Below are positions 24,187 through 40,000 of a stretch of DNA of 64,000 bases, piece by piece (the stretch's first letter is position 1; every line of letters begins with the position of its first letter). The notes under the pieces are model-generated. The model was not told the origin of the DNA. It saw only the letters and a list, made by a program, of their open reading frames with translations, and did not search any database. The DNA is from Henckelia pumila (taxonomy: Eukaryota; Streptophyta; Magnoliopsida; Lamiales; Gesneriaceae). The stretch lies in NCBI RefSeq assembly GCF_033568475.1, contig NC_133120.1:83222151-83286150 (forward strand). Direction: 5' to 3'. A program made the translations under genes and the position numbers.

Positions 24187-26867
24187 TATGCGTTTGATTT
24201 TGAATAGAAGAGTTCCACAAGTGAGTCACATTTGGTCCGTTATGATTTCTTCTTTCGCTTATCCGGCCTACCTGGAAAACTTAACCGAGTGCTTTATTCT
24301 GTTCTATCGTTTTTCTGCAAGTGCTGAGCTTCACTATGAGTCTATGACATGCACACAATCTGAATTGAAATTTTCCTCCTGGATAAGTAAGGACCTCAAG
24401 CTATTGCAACGAGGTTATTGTTACACAAGTGTACTCTGTGATGACTTGATAACTATTTGGTCAATTATATTTAAGTGTCATATCTTTCAAATAGTGATAC
24501 CAGTCCTATATCTTTTGGCCAATTTGCTTCCAAAAAAACTCAGTTTCTCCAAGCTTATCTGATGAATATTTCAGAAAAAAACGAGCAAGGTTCGGAACTA
24601 ACTGGTTTGCCCAACTTTGGCCTGGCGACAAAATGGTGTTCCAAACAAAAATGGTCATTTGATTCAGAGACTTTTGAATAACAGAAAAGTTGTTTAAGCT
24701 GTATATATTATTGAATATTTATTTTAGAGAAGTGGAAGTGATATTGCTGGCCAGTTATGTATGTTTTCCATCACATCAGCTGCTGATTAGCGATATTGGG
24801 TTGTCATTAGGCTGTTGTATACAGTGTTCACCATTAATAATTTGATCCTCAATCATTGTCATTTACTTCTTTTCAAAGTTTAAGATAAGCATGCAACCTT
24901 AATGTGTTTGCGTTTATTTAAAGTTAAGCAAAAATTTAATATTTCTATACTCTTGTACCAATCAATCCTTAAAAAACATTGCATCTTTTATCATCATACT
25001 CCAATCCATAATGTAATATATATATATAATCAGCAAAATAGTTACAATAATAAAACAAAAAGTAAATCCAACATTAAATCCAAATGTCCTACGTTTTTTT
25101 TTCTCTGACCATACATATTGTCTTGATTATCGTCACCATTGGAATTGTATTATGTTTTGGTTCTTTGAATGTGTCCGCTTCGGCCCATTGGACTTTGGAG
25201 TTATTTGGTTGGGTTGGCCTACCATATCCCACTATTTCAGACAAAATCCTAACAACCTAACCTCGAACCTCCTGGATTGGGATTGATTCTTAAAAAAAAA
25301 AATTAATAACAATGAAAATTATCACCTTTAATTAGTTGTTCAATAATTTTTAAATAATTATAGTTTATTTTCCAAAATGATTTAAATCAAACAAGTTAAC
25401 AAGTTCAATTCGAAAACCTTTTATTCAACAGATCACAAATTTTAATATAGCTTTATTTGGAAGACGAACATCATCATCATCATCGACAAGTGCCCTTAAA
25501 ATAATCGAGTTCATTTTATTTTATTTTTCGCTTTAAAATAATCACTATTGTAGTACTAAAGTACTATATTATTATTATATATTGATATCGTAATTTGTTA
25601 ATTTGTGGTTGTATTTTGTTATTCTTTTCATATTTTTTAAAGATCTTCTAATAGTTGAAATCATACCTAAAATATATGCAAATTAATAATCTTGCACACA
25701 GTTTTTCTATGCATAAAAACATAAAATCAAAAAATTACCATGAAATTCACCCTTGAAACGTTCTCAAATTCCATGAAATAACAATTTTATTCAAAAGAAA
25801 CTCATTCCTTCATTTTTCTTACCAAAATCCCATTACATGTACCCCCAAAATTGATCTATTTAATATGCTCGAAGAAGCATATTTTTTATAATAAAAATAA
25901 ATAAATTTTCTATTAAGTTTATTTTTCAATTCAAATATTACCTAATTAAATAATAAAGAATATTTAATTGGCAGCGGGTTTCTTGGAGAAAATCTTTATT
26001 TGATGCGTTTCTAGAATATGAAAAGTTTTTGAAGTGAGTATTTTGATAATTTTCCGAAAGAAAAATTATTAAATTTTAAAAAGATCAAATTTATGAATAG
26101 ATTTTTTTTTGACAAAAACTACTACATCCTAAAAATAAAACCATGTAATTGAAAATTCTTTGTGTCGATAGATTTGCATGATTGCATTAAAATTTTAAAT
26201 ATTACATTTTTTTTGCTATCCGCTTAATTAAGTTTGAGTGTATTCGCATGACTGTATTAAAATTTAAAATATTACATTGGACAATTAAGATTTTTGTGTT
26301 TTTATGAAACACAAACTTTTGCTAGACTTAGGACCTATTTTATGAGAGATATTATATTATTCGATTTGACCATAAAAAATAAATTTTATATCAAAAATAT
26401 TATTTTCCATTTTATATATGATTTAGAGAACAATTCGTCTCTCTCACACATGAATAAGAAGAGATTTACCTTTTTATGAAATACTGTACCTTATAAGCAG
26501 AGAAATCTAGGGAGGTTGTCCTTCCAATCAATTTGTTATTTACAGTTAGAAATAAGATTAATTTTCATTACCAAAAAAGAAATAAGATTAACTTTGAATA
26601 AACAAATCTAGAGTACCAGATCGCTGTATTATGCAGTGCAGAGGAAGATACATACAAATATTACCTTAATTTTTTATATTACAAAATAATAAACAATATA
26701 TAAAATTAATTTACTCATAACATATAATTTGCAACACTAATTTAATAATTCGTCAAAAATAAAAAATAAAAATAAGTTACATTACTAATAAATAATAATT
26801 TATTTCTCCAATTGGCCAGCTTCCCTCCCTGCCCGTCTGCAGTATTTGGTCTTCGTAATCGTACCAG
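24187..26867. other. Intergenic region, no gene seen
   Basis: A 124-codon open frame (24188-24562) is hydrophobic and matches nothing I know. The rest is AT-rich, with a CATCATCATCATCATC tract near 25469-25483 and repeated 'attaaaatttaaaatattaca' phrases at 26184 and 26257. Confidence 0.5.
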
Positions 26868-26885
26868 ACACACACACACACACAC
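26868..26885. repeat. (AC)9 microsatellite
   Basis: Nine consecutive AC dinucleotides lie upstream of the presumed leader of the ICR-type gene. Confidence 0.9.
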
Positions 26886-27827
26886 CGTGTCCCATTTTCT
26901 TTCTTCACAGTGAATGCAAAACAGCAGCTGTAGCAAAAGCATTGCAAGAATCCAACCTTTTTTTGCGGCGATCTTGGGCACTGTTGTCTTCTTCTTTCCT
27001 TCATCTTCACGCACACAGGACTCGCAAGCAATTCTCCACCATTCTGCTTCTTGGTAAGTTTGCAGCAACCAACGAAGAGTTGGTTCCATTTCTTTTTCCC
27101 TTTTTTCTCAATGAATTAATCATTAGTTTTTCTGACCCAAATCCGTGTCTTCGACGGGAGTTCCTCGCCCCTCGGGACTTAAATGTACGAGGCTGCGACG
27201 TGGGAGTTTTACATGTGTGTCCGAGGCTCATTTTGGTCTAATGGGTTTTTGCGGGAGTATTTAATTTTGTGCTTGCTTTTGCTTGTGTAGTAGATCTATT
27301 AATTGTTTCAGAGGGAAAATGGGTTTGGTGGTGATCTTTACTTTTCATATGTTTTGTAGCATGTCATTGTGATATGATGTGGGATCAGTATATTCGGTTG
27401 GTTTAATGACACTGTCTGGATATCAGTATTGTAATCGAAGTAATTTATTATACAGTGTAATCCCAGGAGTACAAATGAAGTAAGAGCATGGAAAAGAAAG
27501 AATTTATTGCTCAATAATATTATTTTCTCTCCTTGGAAAGCTTACTATATTTCCTCTCCTTTCAAATGTCTCTCAAATTTCATTTTCCTTGTATTGTGGG
27601 TTTGGTTGGTGTAAGTGGAAGTTGTTTCCGTGTTGTTGCTTTGAAGGAATTTTTTTGCATGATTTAAAGATTAGATTTTGGGTTTCCTCCGTTGAAGCTT
27701 TATTCGTGTGATTCAAAGTTCCCTTCCAGGAAAAGAACTTGTCTGAAAATTGCAGGGTTGTGGGTCAGAGGTGGGCCGTTGAAGATATTTAGTTTGCTTC
27801 ATCTTCATCACCACTGAGCCATAGAGT

Positions 27828-30164
27828 ATGCAGACCCCTACATCAAGGTAGTTTTAATTCATACTGCACTGTCTCTTGTACTAGTTTGCCAAGTACTTTT
27901 TTCTCTGTTAAGTTCTTTTACATACAAGTTTGTTTCTTGAATCATTGGGTTTTCATGATTTAATCACAGACCGGCGAGCCTCAACGTGCCTAAAAATCCG
28001 TCTCCTGCCACATCTCGAGCAGCAAGGAAGCTTAAACCTTTGGGACTGGATTCTGGTTTGGTTTCATCTCCAAATACAGCGGGCAAAACGTACAAAAGTT
28101 CTAAAGTTTCGGCCCCTGAGGTGTGTATGTGTGAGAGCCCTTTAGACATGTATAATTTCGAAACTGATATTAAACCGAAATCAGCTGTATAGCTCCTTCA
28201 CATACATGATGGCTAAAGTGCATGTATTTATTCACTATTAAATTATGTGTTGTTATTTATGTTTCCTATTGCAAATTTCATAGTGAGACCTGGTTGGTAG
28301 AGGTGCCTCTTGGTTTTAATGTGACTTGCATTTGTATCCTGACCCCTCCATGTAATTTGGTGTCGATTCATGCTTTTCCACACACAAATGTTGTGACTTG
28401 AACCAAGAGCCGAAGCTTCTTCGTCAGAACTCGGCTAATTGGTTTGCCACTGCTGCTACCACAAACTTATTTGAATGAAGCTAGTCTGAATCAATTTGAC
28501 ACATTTTTCATCCAACATTACAGAAGAGAAGATCAAGCAGAGAGTCTGAATTAGAACCTCAACTTTCCCAGCTTCAAGATGATCTGAAAAAGGTGAAGGA
28601 CCAGTTGAGCTCATCCGAGTCATTGAAGATAAAGGCTCAACAAGAAGCAGAAGAAGCGAAGAGACGACTAGCTTTCATGTCTTCTGAACTTGAGGAGACT
28701 CGAAAGCAACTGAACGAGCTTTCTGATTCTGAGGAAGCTCGTGTCCAAGAACTCCGCAAGATCTCTCAGGATCGGGATAGAGCGTGGCAATCTGAACTAG
28801 AGGCTGTACAGAAGCAGCATTTGATGGACTCCGCTGCTTTGGGTTCTGCTATGAATGAGATACATTGGCTCAAAATTCAGCTGGACAGGGTTTCAGAGTC
28901 GGAAGCTTCTCAAGCAAGGCATGCGGAATCAGCTCATGGCGAGATTCAAAGCTTGAGATTCGAACTCACAGAAACTCTTGATTTAGTTGAGACGTTAAAA
29001 AACCAGTTAAATGACAGCAGAGAATCAGAAGCTCTAGCACTGGAAGAAATTAGTCAGGTACAAATGCAATTGGATGTTATGAAAACTACCGAGGAAACGC
29101 TGCAATCAGAGCATGCTAATACCATGGAATCATATAAAGCCTTGCTATTGGAGTTGGAGCAGTCGAAGGATAGAGTGAATTCTTTGGAGGGATTTGTGAG
29201 CAACCTCCAGGCTGATCTAAGCAACAGAAGCAAAATCTCGGGAGACTCTTTAGATGACGTCAAAATCTCTTCGGGTGGCAGGGAAGACGATGAATCAGAA
29301 TTGCTAAAGGCTGAACTCATCGAAACAAAACATGAAGCCAGTCAATTAAGAGCTGCCTTGGAGGATGCTGACAGCAGGTACCGAGATGAATATGTTCGAA
29401 GCACACTGCAGATAAGGGACGCTTATGAACTCGTGGAGCATGCTAAATCGGACTCATGTAGAAGAAAAGTTGAATTGGAGGAAAACCTAAAAGCATCCAT
29501 GGCTGAAGTTGAAGAATTGAGGGGAAAGCTTATTCAAAATGAAAATGAATTGCACAGTGCTTCATGTGAGAACAAGGAACTGAATATAAAGATTGAAGAA
29601 ACCGAACTTGAAATCGAGCACAAGAACTTAGAATCAACTATACAAAATTTGACATCAAGCTTATTGGACAAAGAAACAAGGCTGCAGAACCTCGCAGAAG
29701 AGCATGAAATGCTGAAATCCGAAATCTTGAAGAGGGAAAAGGAGAAAAACAAAGCAAATGATGAAGCTCTTGCTTCAGCCGAATCTGCAAGAGCTGCGGA
29801 ACAAGAGGCCCTGAAGAGACTTGGCTATTTGACGGAAGAGGCGGAAATAAGTCGTAGAAAAGCAGCACGTGTCACCGAGCAGCTCAATGCAGCGCAAGCC
29901 GCTTACTCAGAGATGGAAGCTGACTTAAGGAGATTGAAGGTGCAGTCAGACCAATGGAGGAAGGCTGCTGAAGTAGCTGCTGCAATGCTCTCAAACGGAG
30001 ACAACGAAAAATATATCGAACGAACAGGATCTCTTGGGTACAGTATGATCGGTGGGAAGTGGGGTTCTCCATGCTCCGAAGATACTGACGATGATTCCCC
30101 AAAGAAAAAGAATGGTAACATGCTGAAGAAGATTGGAGTGCTGTTGAAGAAAGGCCAGAAATAG
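27828..30164 (+). CDS. ICR2: Interactor of constitutive active ROPs, ICR2/ICR3-type coiled-coil protein
   Basis: Three coding exons: 27828-27847, 27970-28120 and 28524-30164, together 603 aa. The N-terminus [15 protein letters not shown] and the SP/TP-rich basic segment are the usual start of this family. Nearly all of exon 3 predicts as coiled coil. The family signature [13 protein letters not shown] lies near the C-terminus, followed by YIERTGSL and the lysine-rich end [20 protein letters not shown]. Family members bind active ROP/RAC GTPases through the C-terminal region and link them to cortical microtubules and kinesin-13. The length fits ICR2/ICR3 better than the shorter ICR5/MIDD1; which of the two it is cannot be settled here. 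A 5'-UTR intron is likely at 27054-27755 (TTG|GTAAGT ... TGCAG|G). The tiny 20-nt first coding exon is supported by the frame and by the family start. Confidence 0.92.
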
Positions 30165-30655
30165 ATATTAATTACAACTTTGGTGTTTCATTTTCTTTAC
30201 ATGAAGTTCTAGTATTCAGTTTTTGTAATTGGCTGCTAAATTACATGCCATTGTTTTAGATCGATGTTGGAGAAAGTTCAGTTCATATACATTGGAATTT
30301 TTATTTTGTGCATGTCTATGTATTGCTATCTTGAATATCCTGTCCTTTGTATTGTAAAATGTGAAAATTTATAAATAAATCTTTAGAAATTTTTAAATGA
30401 AGGGGATAAGTGAAATGATAATCATCCTGTTATCTCACAATTTATAAAATACTGAGTGAAATCTTTTCAGATTTTTCCTAAATAATCTGCCTTTGTTGTT
30501 AGCTCATTCTAGTTTTATTTTAAAAGAGAGATGATTAATAAATAATTTTGATCTCATAAAGACAATCTAACGAATTTTTTTTTAAAAAAAATTGATTTAT
30601 TTTATTTTATTTTCTTCCCATTCTACACTTGTTTTACTTTCACATTGATTTAAAT

Positions 30656-31003
30656 TTCGGTTAACCGAACTAAAATGTACTTGAAATTCGAAATCGAAAA
30701 CAACCGAATTTCAGGGTTTGGTTCGATTAAAAATCAATTTTTTTTTGTTTGATTTTCGGTTTAACGGAATTTTTACTTTTTAAATTTATATTTATGTTTA
30801 TTATAAATAAAAATAAATAAATAAAGATTTAAAACTATAAAAAATGATTTTTTTAAAAAAATAGTTTTCGTGTTCGGTTCGATTAACCGAGACAAAAAAA
30901 ACCAAACCGATAATCTGAAAAATTAAAAACCGAAAATCGAATGTATGGTTCGGTTTTTGGTTCAAATTGAATTTCAATTTCGGTTCGGTTCGAACGGTTA
31001 ACC
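30656..31003. repeat. TTCGG/CCGAA-rich interspersed repeat
   Basis: Motifs ggttaaccgaa, ttcggttcg, aaccgaaa and their complements recur on both strands across about 350 bp. Such 'cggtttggtt' repeats are common plant interspersed DNA; their element class is uncertain. They lie between the ICR and RPS23 genes. Confidence 0.6.
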
Positions 31004-31053
31004 AAATCATAAACACATTACACTCCTAAAAGTCAAAGCTTAAAAGTAATTTA

Positions 31054-31112
31054 GGTAGTGTTTGGGAGAGCTTCTAGAAAATATTTCTGAATTTTTCCTT
31101 TCAAACACTACC
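31054..31112. mobile_element. 59-bp mini MITE, Tourist/Harbinger-like
   Basis: The ends GGTAGTGTTTGG and CAAACACTACC form an inverted repeat flanked by TTA on both sides (31051-31053 and 31113-31115), the duplication typical of PIF/Harbinger elements. An outer inverted pair (aagtcaa / ttgactt) surrounds it. The element is extremely short. Confidence 0.6.
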
Positions 31113-31699
31113 TTAGTGTCTTGACTTGCTTTTTGACAAACCAATATACAACACATTCTCATATTACAAAAACATTCTATTTTTTAAAATTAAAAAAAAT
31201 TATAAAATCCTTTCTTTAAAGGAAAATCATAAAATCATATCTTAATAATTATGTATGATCTAAAATTATCTTATCCTATTAAATTATATATTTTTATTTA
31301 TCTATAATTTTTTATTTTAAAATAATTATATTACCTTAAAATAAAAAATTTATCAAAAAATATTTTTATGGTTTTAAATTTTAATATATTCTATTTTCAA
31401 AAAACGATTTTTTAGTTATTGACAAAAAAAAAAAAGAAACAATATATTTATATGTATATTCATTTTATTTTTTTGAGAGATATATGTATACAAGTATATT
31501 CATATGATAAAAAAATAAATAAAAAAGTACATTCATTTGATCCGTGATGAATTTCACAACTGTATTTGAATTTGGTATTAAAAAAAAACAGAGAAAATCA
31601 AAAGATCGGTTACTCGACCTAATTTGGGTCATTTGGATTTTGGACCAGTTTAATGACCTAATGATCCATGTATATTGAAACTAAACTACCCACATAATT

Positions 31700-31793
31700 G
31701 GCCCAATTCTAACATTATGGCTCAAGCAGGCCCAAAACATTAGCTTATAAATACGCAGCTCACTATCATCGTAGCGTTCTTTCGTTAGGGTTT
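31700..31793 (+). promoter_or_regulatory. RPS23 promoter: site II motifs, TATA box, telo-box
   Basis: GGCCCA (31700-31705 and 31729-31734) are site II elements. TATAAATA (31746-31753) is a TATA box. TTAGGGTTT (31785-31793) is the telo-box in reverse orientation, close to the expected transcription start. Site II plus telo-box is the standard combination in plant ribosomal-protein gene promoters. Confidence 0.8.
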
Positions 31794-31865
31794 GAGGGTT
31801 CAAATCGGCGGCTCTGATTACGCATTTCAACCGGCAAACACAATCGTTCTCTCTACTCTGCCATC

Positions 31866-33352
<1,487 letters not shown>

Positions 33353-34091
33353 TCATCTGGCCTGGCTACTCAAAGTTTTTGATGATTCATCAGTGTTGAG
33401 TGAATTCTAGTTGTGTTTCTATTATTTTCCCATCAGTTTACTGTACGACAGCTTTACCCACTTTTAACTTAAGTATATTTCCTTTGGGGGTTTGATCGAC
33501 TCGCTCTAGTTCAATTTAATTGTCCATCGCAACTCTCCAACTCTTCATCCATTTTTAATTGTTATTCCAGTCCCAGACTATTTAATTTTCTTCGAAGTTT
33601 AGCTAAAATATTTCTCAATTAATATTTAGTTCACTTTAATCAAACTGCATATTAAATATTTCTTTAATATATAGTTGACTAAATGCGTTTTAGTAATGAA
33701 ATTCTGCTTCACTTCCCGAAATTTAAAAATCTATCTTTTGTTCCCTTGGCACATTTGTTCATGCTTGTATGTTGAACAAGAATTTTGGATACCTTTCAGC
33801 TTCCCAACGATCAGACCAGATTGAGCTTACAGGGTTCAACCTGAGAGGTATGAAACGACCACGTTAATAGAGGTTCCCCAAAAGCAATAATTTCTACATA
33901 ATCAACAGAAGTTCAAAAACAATGTATATGCAGTCAAGACAAGAATTTACAGTTCCTCTACATCAAAAATTTTGCTTCATTTCTTCAAAAAGAAAAAAAA
34001 AATGCTTCATTTTGCGGGACAACAATTACAAAAAAACAAAAAATCAATCGACAAAATGTCTGCATCTATCACCACTTTGAACACGCTTGTT
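33353..34091. other. Convergent intergenic spacer
   Basis: It lies between the 3' ends of RPS23 (plus) and the receptor kinase (minus). It must hold both 3' UTRs; no ORF or RNA gene is evident. Confidence 0.6.
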
Positions 34092-37000
34092 CTATCGCGC
34101 AGTTGGCTTCGTGACTGAGTCGTCAATAGATAGGTAGTGTTCACCAATTCCAAAATCAGCCGAACCCGCCCTGTTAGCCGAAGAATGAACAGAAGGTCTT
34201 GATACTTCACCCGAGCTACCGTCTCTGTCTCTGGTTGCTTCTATAGATATTGCATCTTGGATCTCTTTAACAACTTCTGAGATTGATGGCCTCATGCTCC
34301 CATGAGGTTGAACACACATCAACGCTTTTTCAGCTATCTTCCACATCGACTGAATGTCGTATTCGTGCAATGAAGGGTCAATTATCCCTTGTATGTCACC
34401 ACTCTCTATATGCAGCTTCGCCTACAAGTGAACGACCAAGATCACCAATGACAAGTGATGCTAATTTCTTTAAACGATAGAAATTCTAAAACATCTTTGA
34501 TCTTTCTGTACAGGGAGCAAGCTTTACCCATTGGGCGATATTTCTGCAGTTAGGTCCAAAGTTATTTGAAATCGCTTCTTGACCTGATATTAGCTCCAAG
34601 AGTATCACCCCAAAACTATAGACATCGCTTTTGTCTGTTAACTGCTGGGAGATATAATATCTGCATTGCATGATATCAAGTGCTTATTTCTTGCCATAAC
34701 TTTTATAGTTTTAACACAAATTTGAGTCGCAAGACTTTCTTGTGATTATTGGTAGCTAATCAATGGATAGCTTTTGCGGAAGAAAAAAACCCTTACTCTG
34801 GATCCAGATAACCAACAGTTCCTCGAACCATGCTCGAGACATGGGAAGCTCCATCTACTGCTAGTTTTGAAAGACCAAAATCTGAAACTTTCGCTCTCAT
34901 GTTCCTATCGAGAAGAATATTGCTTGTTTTCAAATCCCGATGGATGATCGACGGAACACAACCAGTATGCAGGTACTCAATTCCTGAAACGAAAATTAGA
35001 AAGCGCCTTGCTATTAGATTATCTTACTCTCGACTATTCTTCCTTTTTATTTCCTTGACAAACTAAACTAATCTAGCAAACCAACCTTTTCCAGAATCTT
35101 CAGCAATCTCGAGACGCTTGATCCAACTCATACCATTTTCATGCATTAAAGGCCCTAGGAAAACAATAATAAAGTCAGTATATCGTCTGCAGTTTTTTCA
35201 TTTAAAAAATGGAATACGCACCATATAAATGTTCCTTAAGAGTCCCATTGTGCATGAACTCGTACACGAGTATATTTTTCCCATCTTCTTGGCAGTATCC
35301 GAGAAACTGCAACAGATTCCGATGGTGTATCCTTGAAAGAAGAGCCACCTGGTTTAATTGAGTAATTTAGTGTCAACAAGAAGGCGTGATAACTAAATGT
35401 GGAGAGACAGATTGATAGTTCTGATAAATGAAAAAAAAAATTATTGTACCATGAAAATTTCTGTCTTGACTGTTTTCAAACCACGATAGGGTTTTTTAAG
35501 GGTTTCACGTTTGTTCAGTTGCAATGTTCAAAGTAAATCAAATAGTGACTGCTAGTCTGAAATACAGGTCCATAGAGAAGCTCTGAGTTTTATACCATCC
35601 TAATTTATTGGTCAAGATAATATATTTTGAGCCAAAATGTTTACTTCCTTATATTGGGGAGATATTATCTTCATGCTCAATTGCTAAAATTCAAGTGGAA
35701 CTGATCATGCACGCTCAGGTTTAAAATATAAATTTGTACCGCTAACAAGACTAGAGTCAATCCTGACTACAATTGATGACAAGGAATTTCCTTGAAAGTT
35801 CCTTGAATCGATGTGCTAAGAAAAACAGGGTAATCTTTGAACGAAACCATCCAAAACAAACAAACTATTGCACAGAAAACCAAGAAATGTTTTGAATCAT
35901 AAAATAAACCTCATTTGAGAATTCTCGTTTTCCCTGGAAGGAATCATTTGTCAAAACTTTGACTGCAATTTCTTTTCCATCCTTCAGTTTCCCATAATAG
36001 ACCACCCCAAAGCCTCCAAATCCAACTTGTCTCTCAAAGTTCTTCGTGGCATCTGCAATCTCTGATAAAGTGAAGTAATGTGCAGCATCTGCTGCACCGT
36101 CTCCCCCAGAAGAGGAAAACTTGTGAGCCGCCAAATCATGTCGAACTTGATCTATGTCGAAAAATATAAACTTTTAATTGTTGATTCAATTGAATTTTGT
36201 TAATCAAATCAAACATAATTATAGAACATAATAATCAATTTCTAATCGTTACTAAATCATTCATAATGGCAGATTTGGGAAGGAAAATATTTCATCCAAT
36301 CTGACCTTGCTTCGGAGACTTCTTGTTTCTTTTGGTAGTTAGGACACAGCAAGTAATAGCAGCGACGAGCAAAACAACAGCAGCTCCTACCGATGATCCT
36401 ATGATGATATTTGTTTTATGGTTCCCTCTACTTCCCACGTGAAGATATGCATTTCCTGTGTAACTGAAACATGTGTGTGGTACAAATTAGGTAAAGATTA
36501 ATTTTTTAATGGCTCCCTCCATTCCCCTTATCCCAAGGTATGCAACTTTCAGCACCACAATTTCTTAACAAGTAAACTTTGATTTTCGCCTCATAAATAA
36601 GAAGTAAATAAACGCACTTCAAAACGAGATCTTTGTTGAGAAGACCGGATGGCACTCTTCCTGACAACTTATTGTTCTGAATATACCTGCATCATTATCA
36701 TTAATCATTAATAATTAAAAGAGAAGTCACTCAACAGTCCTATGAAAAATGAAGTTCCACAGCGCTAAGTGGAAATGTTAGAAATTCATAATACAGACTG
36801 ATATTTTGCCCTTTCAAACTTACAGTTCTCTCAAATTTGGTAGACTTGCAAGCGAAGAAGGCAGCTCACCAGTCAGCTGATTGTTTTCAAGATGTCTGGT
36901 GATTCCAAATGGCAACTCATCTAAATATTTTAATTAACTTAAGTATATACAAAAAAACAAGACAGGCGTAAACTTTACATTATTCTCAAGTTCCGGCATC

Positions 37001-40000
37001 GGGAAAAATCAGGAATAGAACCACTCAGTGAGTTATTAGCGAGCCATCTGCAACAAAATAAATCTTTATGCTCACAAAATACATTTATGAATTTTCCTCC
37101 AAGGAAAAAAGAAAGAAAGAAAGAAAACAAAAGATTGACCCCGCAACTTACAACTCAACAAGGCCATCCAAGTTTGTGAACCCTGAAGGAATTTCTCCCG
37201 TCAAGTTCTTCCCCGACAATTTACTGCTCATTACAAATGACACCAAATTAAAAAAAAATAAAAATCAAGAATTAGATAAAATTTAAGCAAGGATTGTAAC
37301 TCAAATAGAGTTTTATTGCATATGCGTGTATGTTATGAAACTGAGTTCTAACCTAGTATCAATCCTTTTACTTTTTTATGTATTAAAAAGATGAAACAAG
37401 CATAGTTTTACATTGATATAATTTTTGGTTGGGGATCTGAACTACACTGAACCCATGAACATGCAACCGGGAGGCATGGATCACCACCCTCTTTGGCCCA
37501 TTCAGCTGACGCATAAGCTGTGGTTACACCAGCAATAATTGCTCCTGCAACTCACGTAAAAATGCATTAGAAAATTTCGAAGCTTCAAGGAAAAACAGAG
37601 AATGATGAAAAATCTTTCTAAACATTCAGGTTCTGTTTGGAGATGTACTTCAAAAACGCTTTTAATATTTTATAAGTGTTAAAAACTTAAAATATGTGTT
37701 TGGATATTTTTTTGTAAAATGTTTTTGAAAAATATTTTTTAAAAAGTGTTTTCAAGTATATTTTTTAAAGATCACTTGAGATATGTTTTTAGATATTTTT
37801 AGAATGAAACTATGGAAGACAAAAATGAATAACATTACTTTTGAAATGTTAAAATGTTTTTATAGAATAGTTTTCCAAACACATATTTTTAAAACAACTT
37901 TTAAAACATTTTATAAAATCTTTTTAAAAAACACTTTTATAAAAACGTTTCATAAGTGCACGACCAAACGCAACCTCAGTTTCTACAAGTTTTCTGTAAA
38001 TAATAGTGTTATGGCATATAGAGATTAATTAGGATTCATTCATAATGCAGGTAACAGCAGCAACTGTAACTTATACTCAAGTTTCTGCAACAATAAGAAT
38101 GCGTTCTTCACATGTTAGAAATTAACTTTATCTTACCATCCGCAGAACCATCACTCTTTTTCAAATACTTGTTTATTTCCATTGCATTTATGAGAGGGCC
38201 CATAGTAGAATCAGATGTTTTCGCAAATCCGAAAGATAACACAAATGGGAGAGAGATGTTGAAGTATCCAGGCTCATACAGACGATATTTTCCTTGTGCA
38301 TTCTCTTGGATATTTACAATGGGCTTGCTAAGTTCAGAGTCGCCAGGGAGCACAAACCTAAATTTTCTGCTATCACTTGGACCAAAATTTTCAATCTCAG
38401 CAAAGTACGAGAACGCCCAACCAAAACCAGGAAAACCATTAAGATTTAAGCGGTATGTTAATGTCCCATTCCTGCCAACTACAGCTGTCTGCATCACTTT
38501 CTGAGGTGGTCTTTCATCGTTGCTAACATCAATGGGCATTCGAGTAGATATTTTTTGGGTCCCAGAAGCTACATCAACAAGGTAGTTGGCTTTTTTCACA
38601 GAGTCGGACTCCCATAATCGATCAAATGGATCGTCTGGATACCTGTGGAGAAAGAATGTGGCTCAAAATCAATAACACGTTCAGATTTACTAGATTCTAA
38701 TTAAAACACCATACGACTTCACAAGTTCAATATTCCATGCGTATACCTCACTGGATCAACACTATCTGCACCGAAGTTTATTCTTGCTGATACGCTGAGA
38801 AAGAACTGATTCTCATACTGGTTGAGATAGATGGAACCATTAAACTTTCTGAGCTCAAGGGTGGATATAAACGGCTGTCCTGTTGTAGCATTGGACAAGC
38901 AAATTCCGATGGTGGGTTCTATGGCTAGAAATATCAACTCTTCTACCTCTATTGTGCTTGCATCAGAAATCACTATGGTAGCCCAACGAGTTGGCCCAAA
39001 TGAAATATCGAATTTGGGATACACGTTGCTGTTATCAAAGTTACCATATAAGAATGTTGCTCTGATTAGGTACCTGTTCCTGGGAACCACAGCAAGTGTG
39101 TAACAATACTTGTTATCATCTGCTGGAAAGTATTTCAGCGTTGTAAACTGTTTTCTTTTCTCATTTGATACAGATATCTTAATGGCTGTCCCTCTGGTCA
39201 TCTGGTTATCAGGAGTCCATACAAGGCCTAGATCATCCGTGAAACTAGTATCACCACCACAGTCCAAACTTACGAAGCCTGCACCATACGGTTATCAATG
39301 TTAGAATTGCAAGAAGATAGTTGTCACTTCCACGAAAATTATTTCTTCTTTATAACAAATTTGCCTCTTCTAAGATATGCTAAACCTTCTTATCAGAAGA
39401 GGTGCAAATGGTTTCTCAATTCCCACGTAATTTCGTATGAATTGGAGCGAGGGATTACAGCATGAACTAAAGTGGAAATGACAGCCAAATTACAATTAAT
39501 TAGTTTTAAGCTAACGTTACCCCCTACAGTTTCAATGCTCTCACGTTAAACTCAAGCTTTTTAACTCCATATTTATTCCAACAACTCTGTTTGTTCCCAA
39601 CAATCCTCAGAAATAATTTTCTTAGTCCACACATCATAGAAAGTATTTTTATATTCTGGTAAGTTTGAAGCCTCCTACACCCATTCCTCGTACCTACAAC
39701 TACCTTAAAAAAGAACAAATCTGTAGCTAGCAATGTCTCCTCCACAAACCTAATCCATCATAAGCAGTAGCAGTTCAGAATATAAATTAATGATTAAAGC
39801 AAATAACAAACAAGCAAATTACTGTTCAGAGATCAGCCAAACTCAGATAATAGCCAAAAAAATTTCTGAATAAAAATACAAATAAAGACACAAAAAATAC
39901 ATATAGCAAGGAAGAGAGATACCCGGCATCTGGGCTGTGGCAGCATCCATGAGAAGAAGGGCAGAAAAAGTGAGAAAAACTAAGATAACTTGAACATCCC

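Noticed and set aside
23874-24229. Minus-strand ORFs of 68-77 codons
   Set aside because: Both cross the 98-bp tandem duplication and repeat each other; no family resemblance.
37068-37286. 72-codon plus-strand ORF inside the receptor kinase
   Set aside because: It is antisense to LRR exons and introns of the minus-strand gene.
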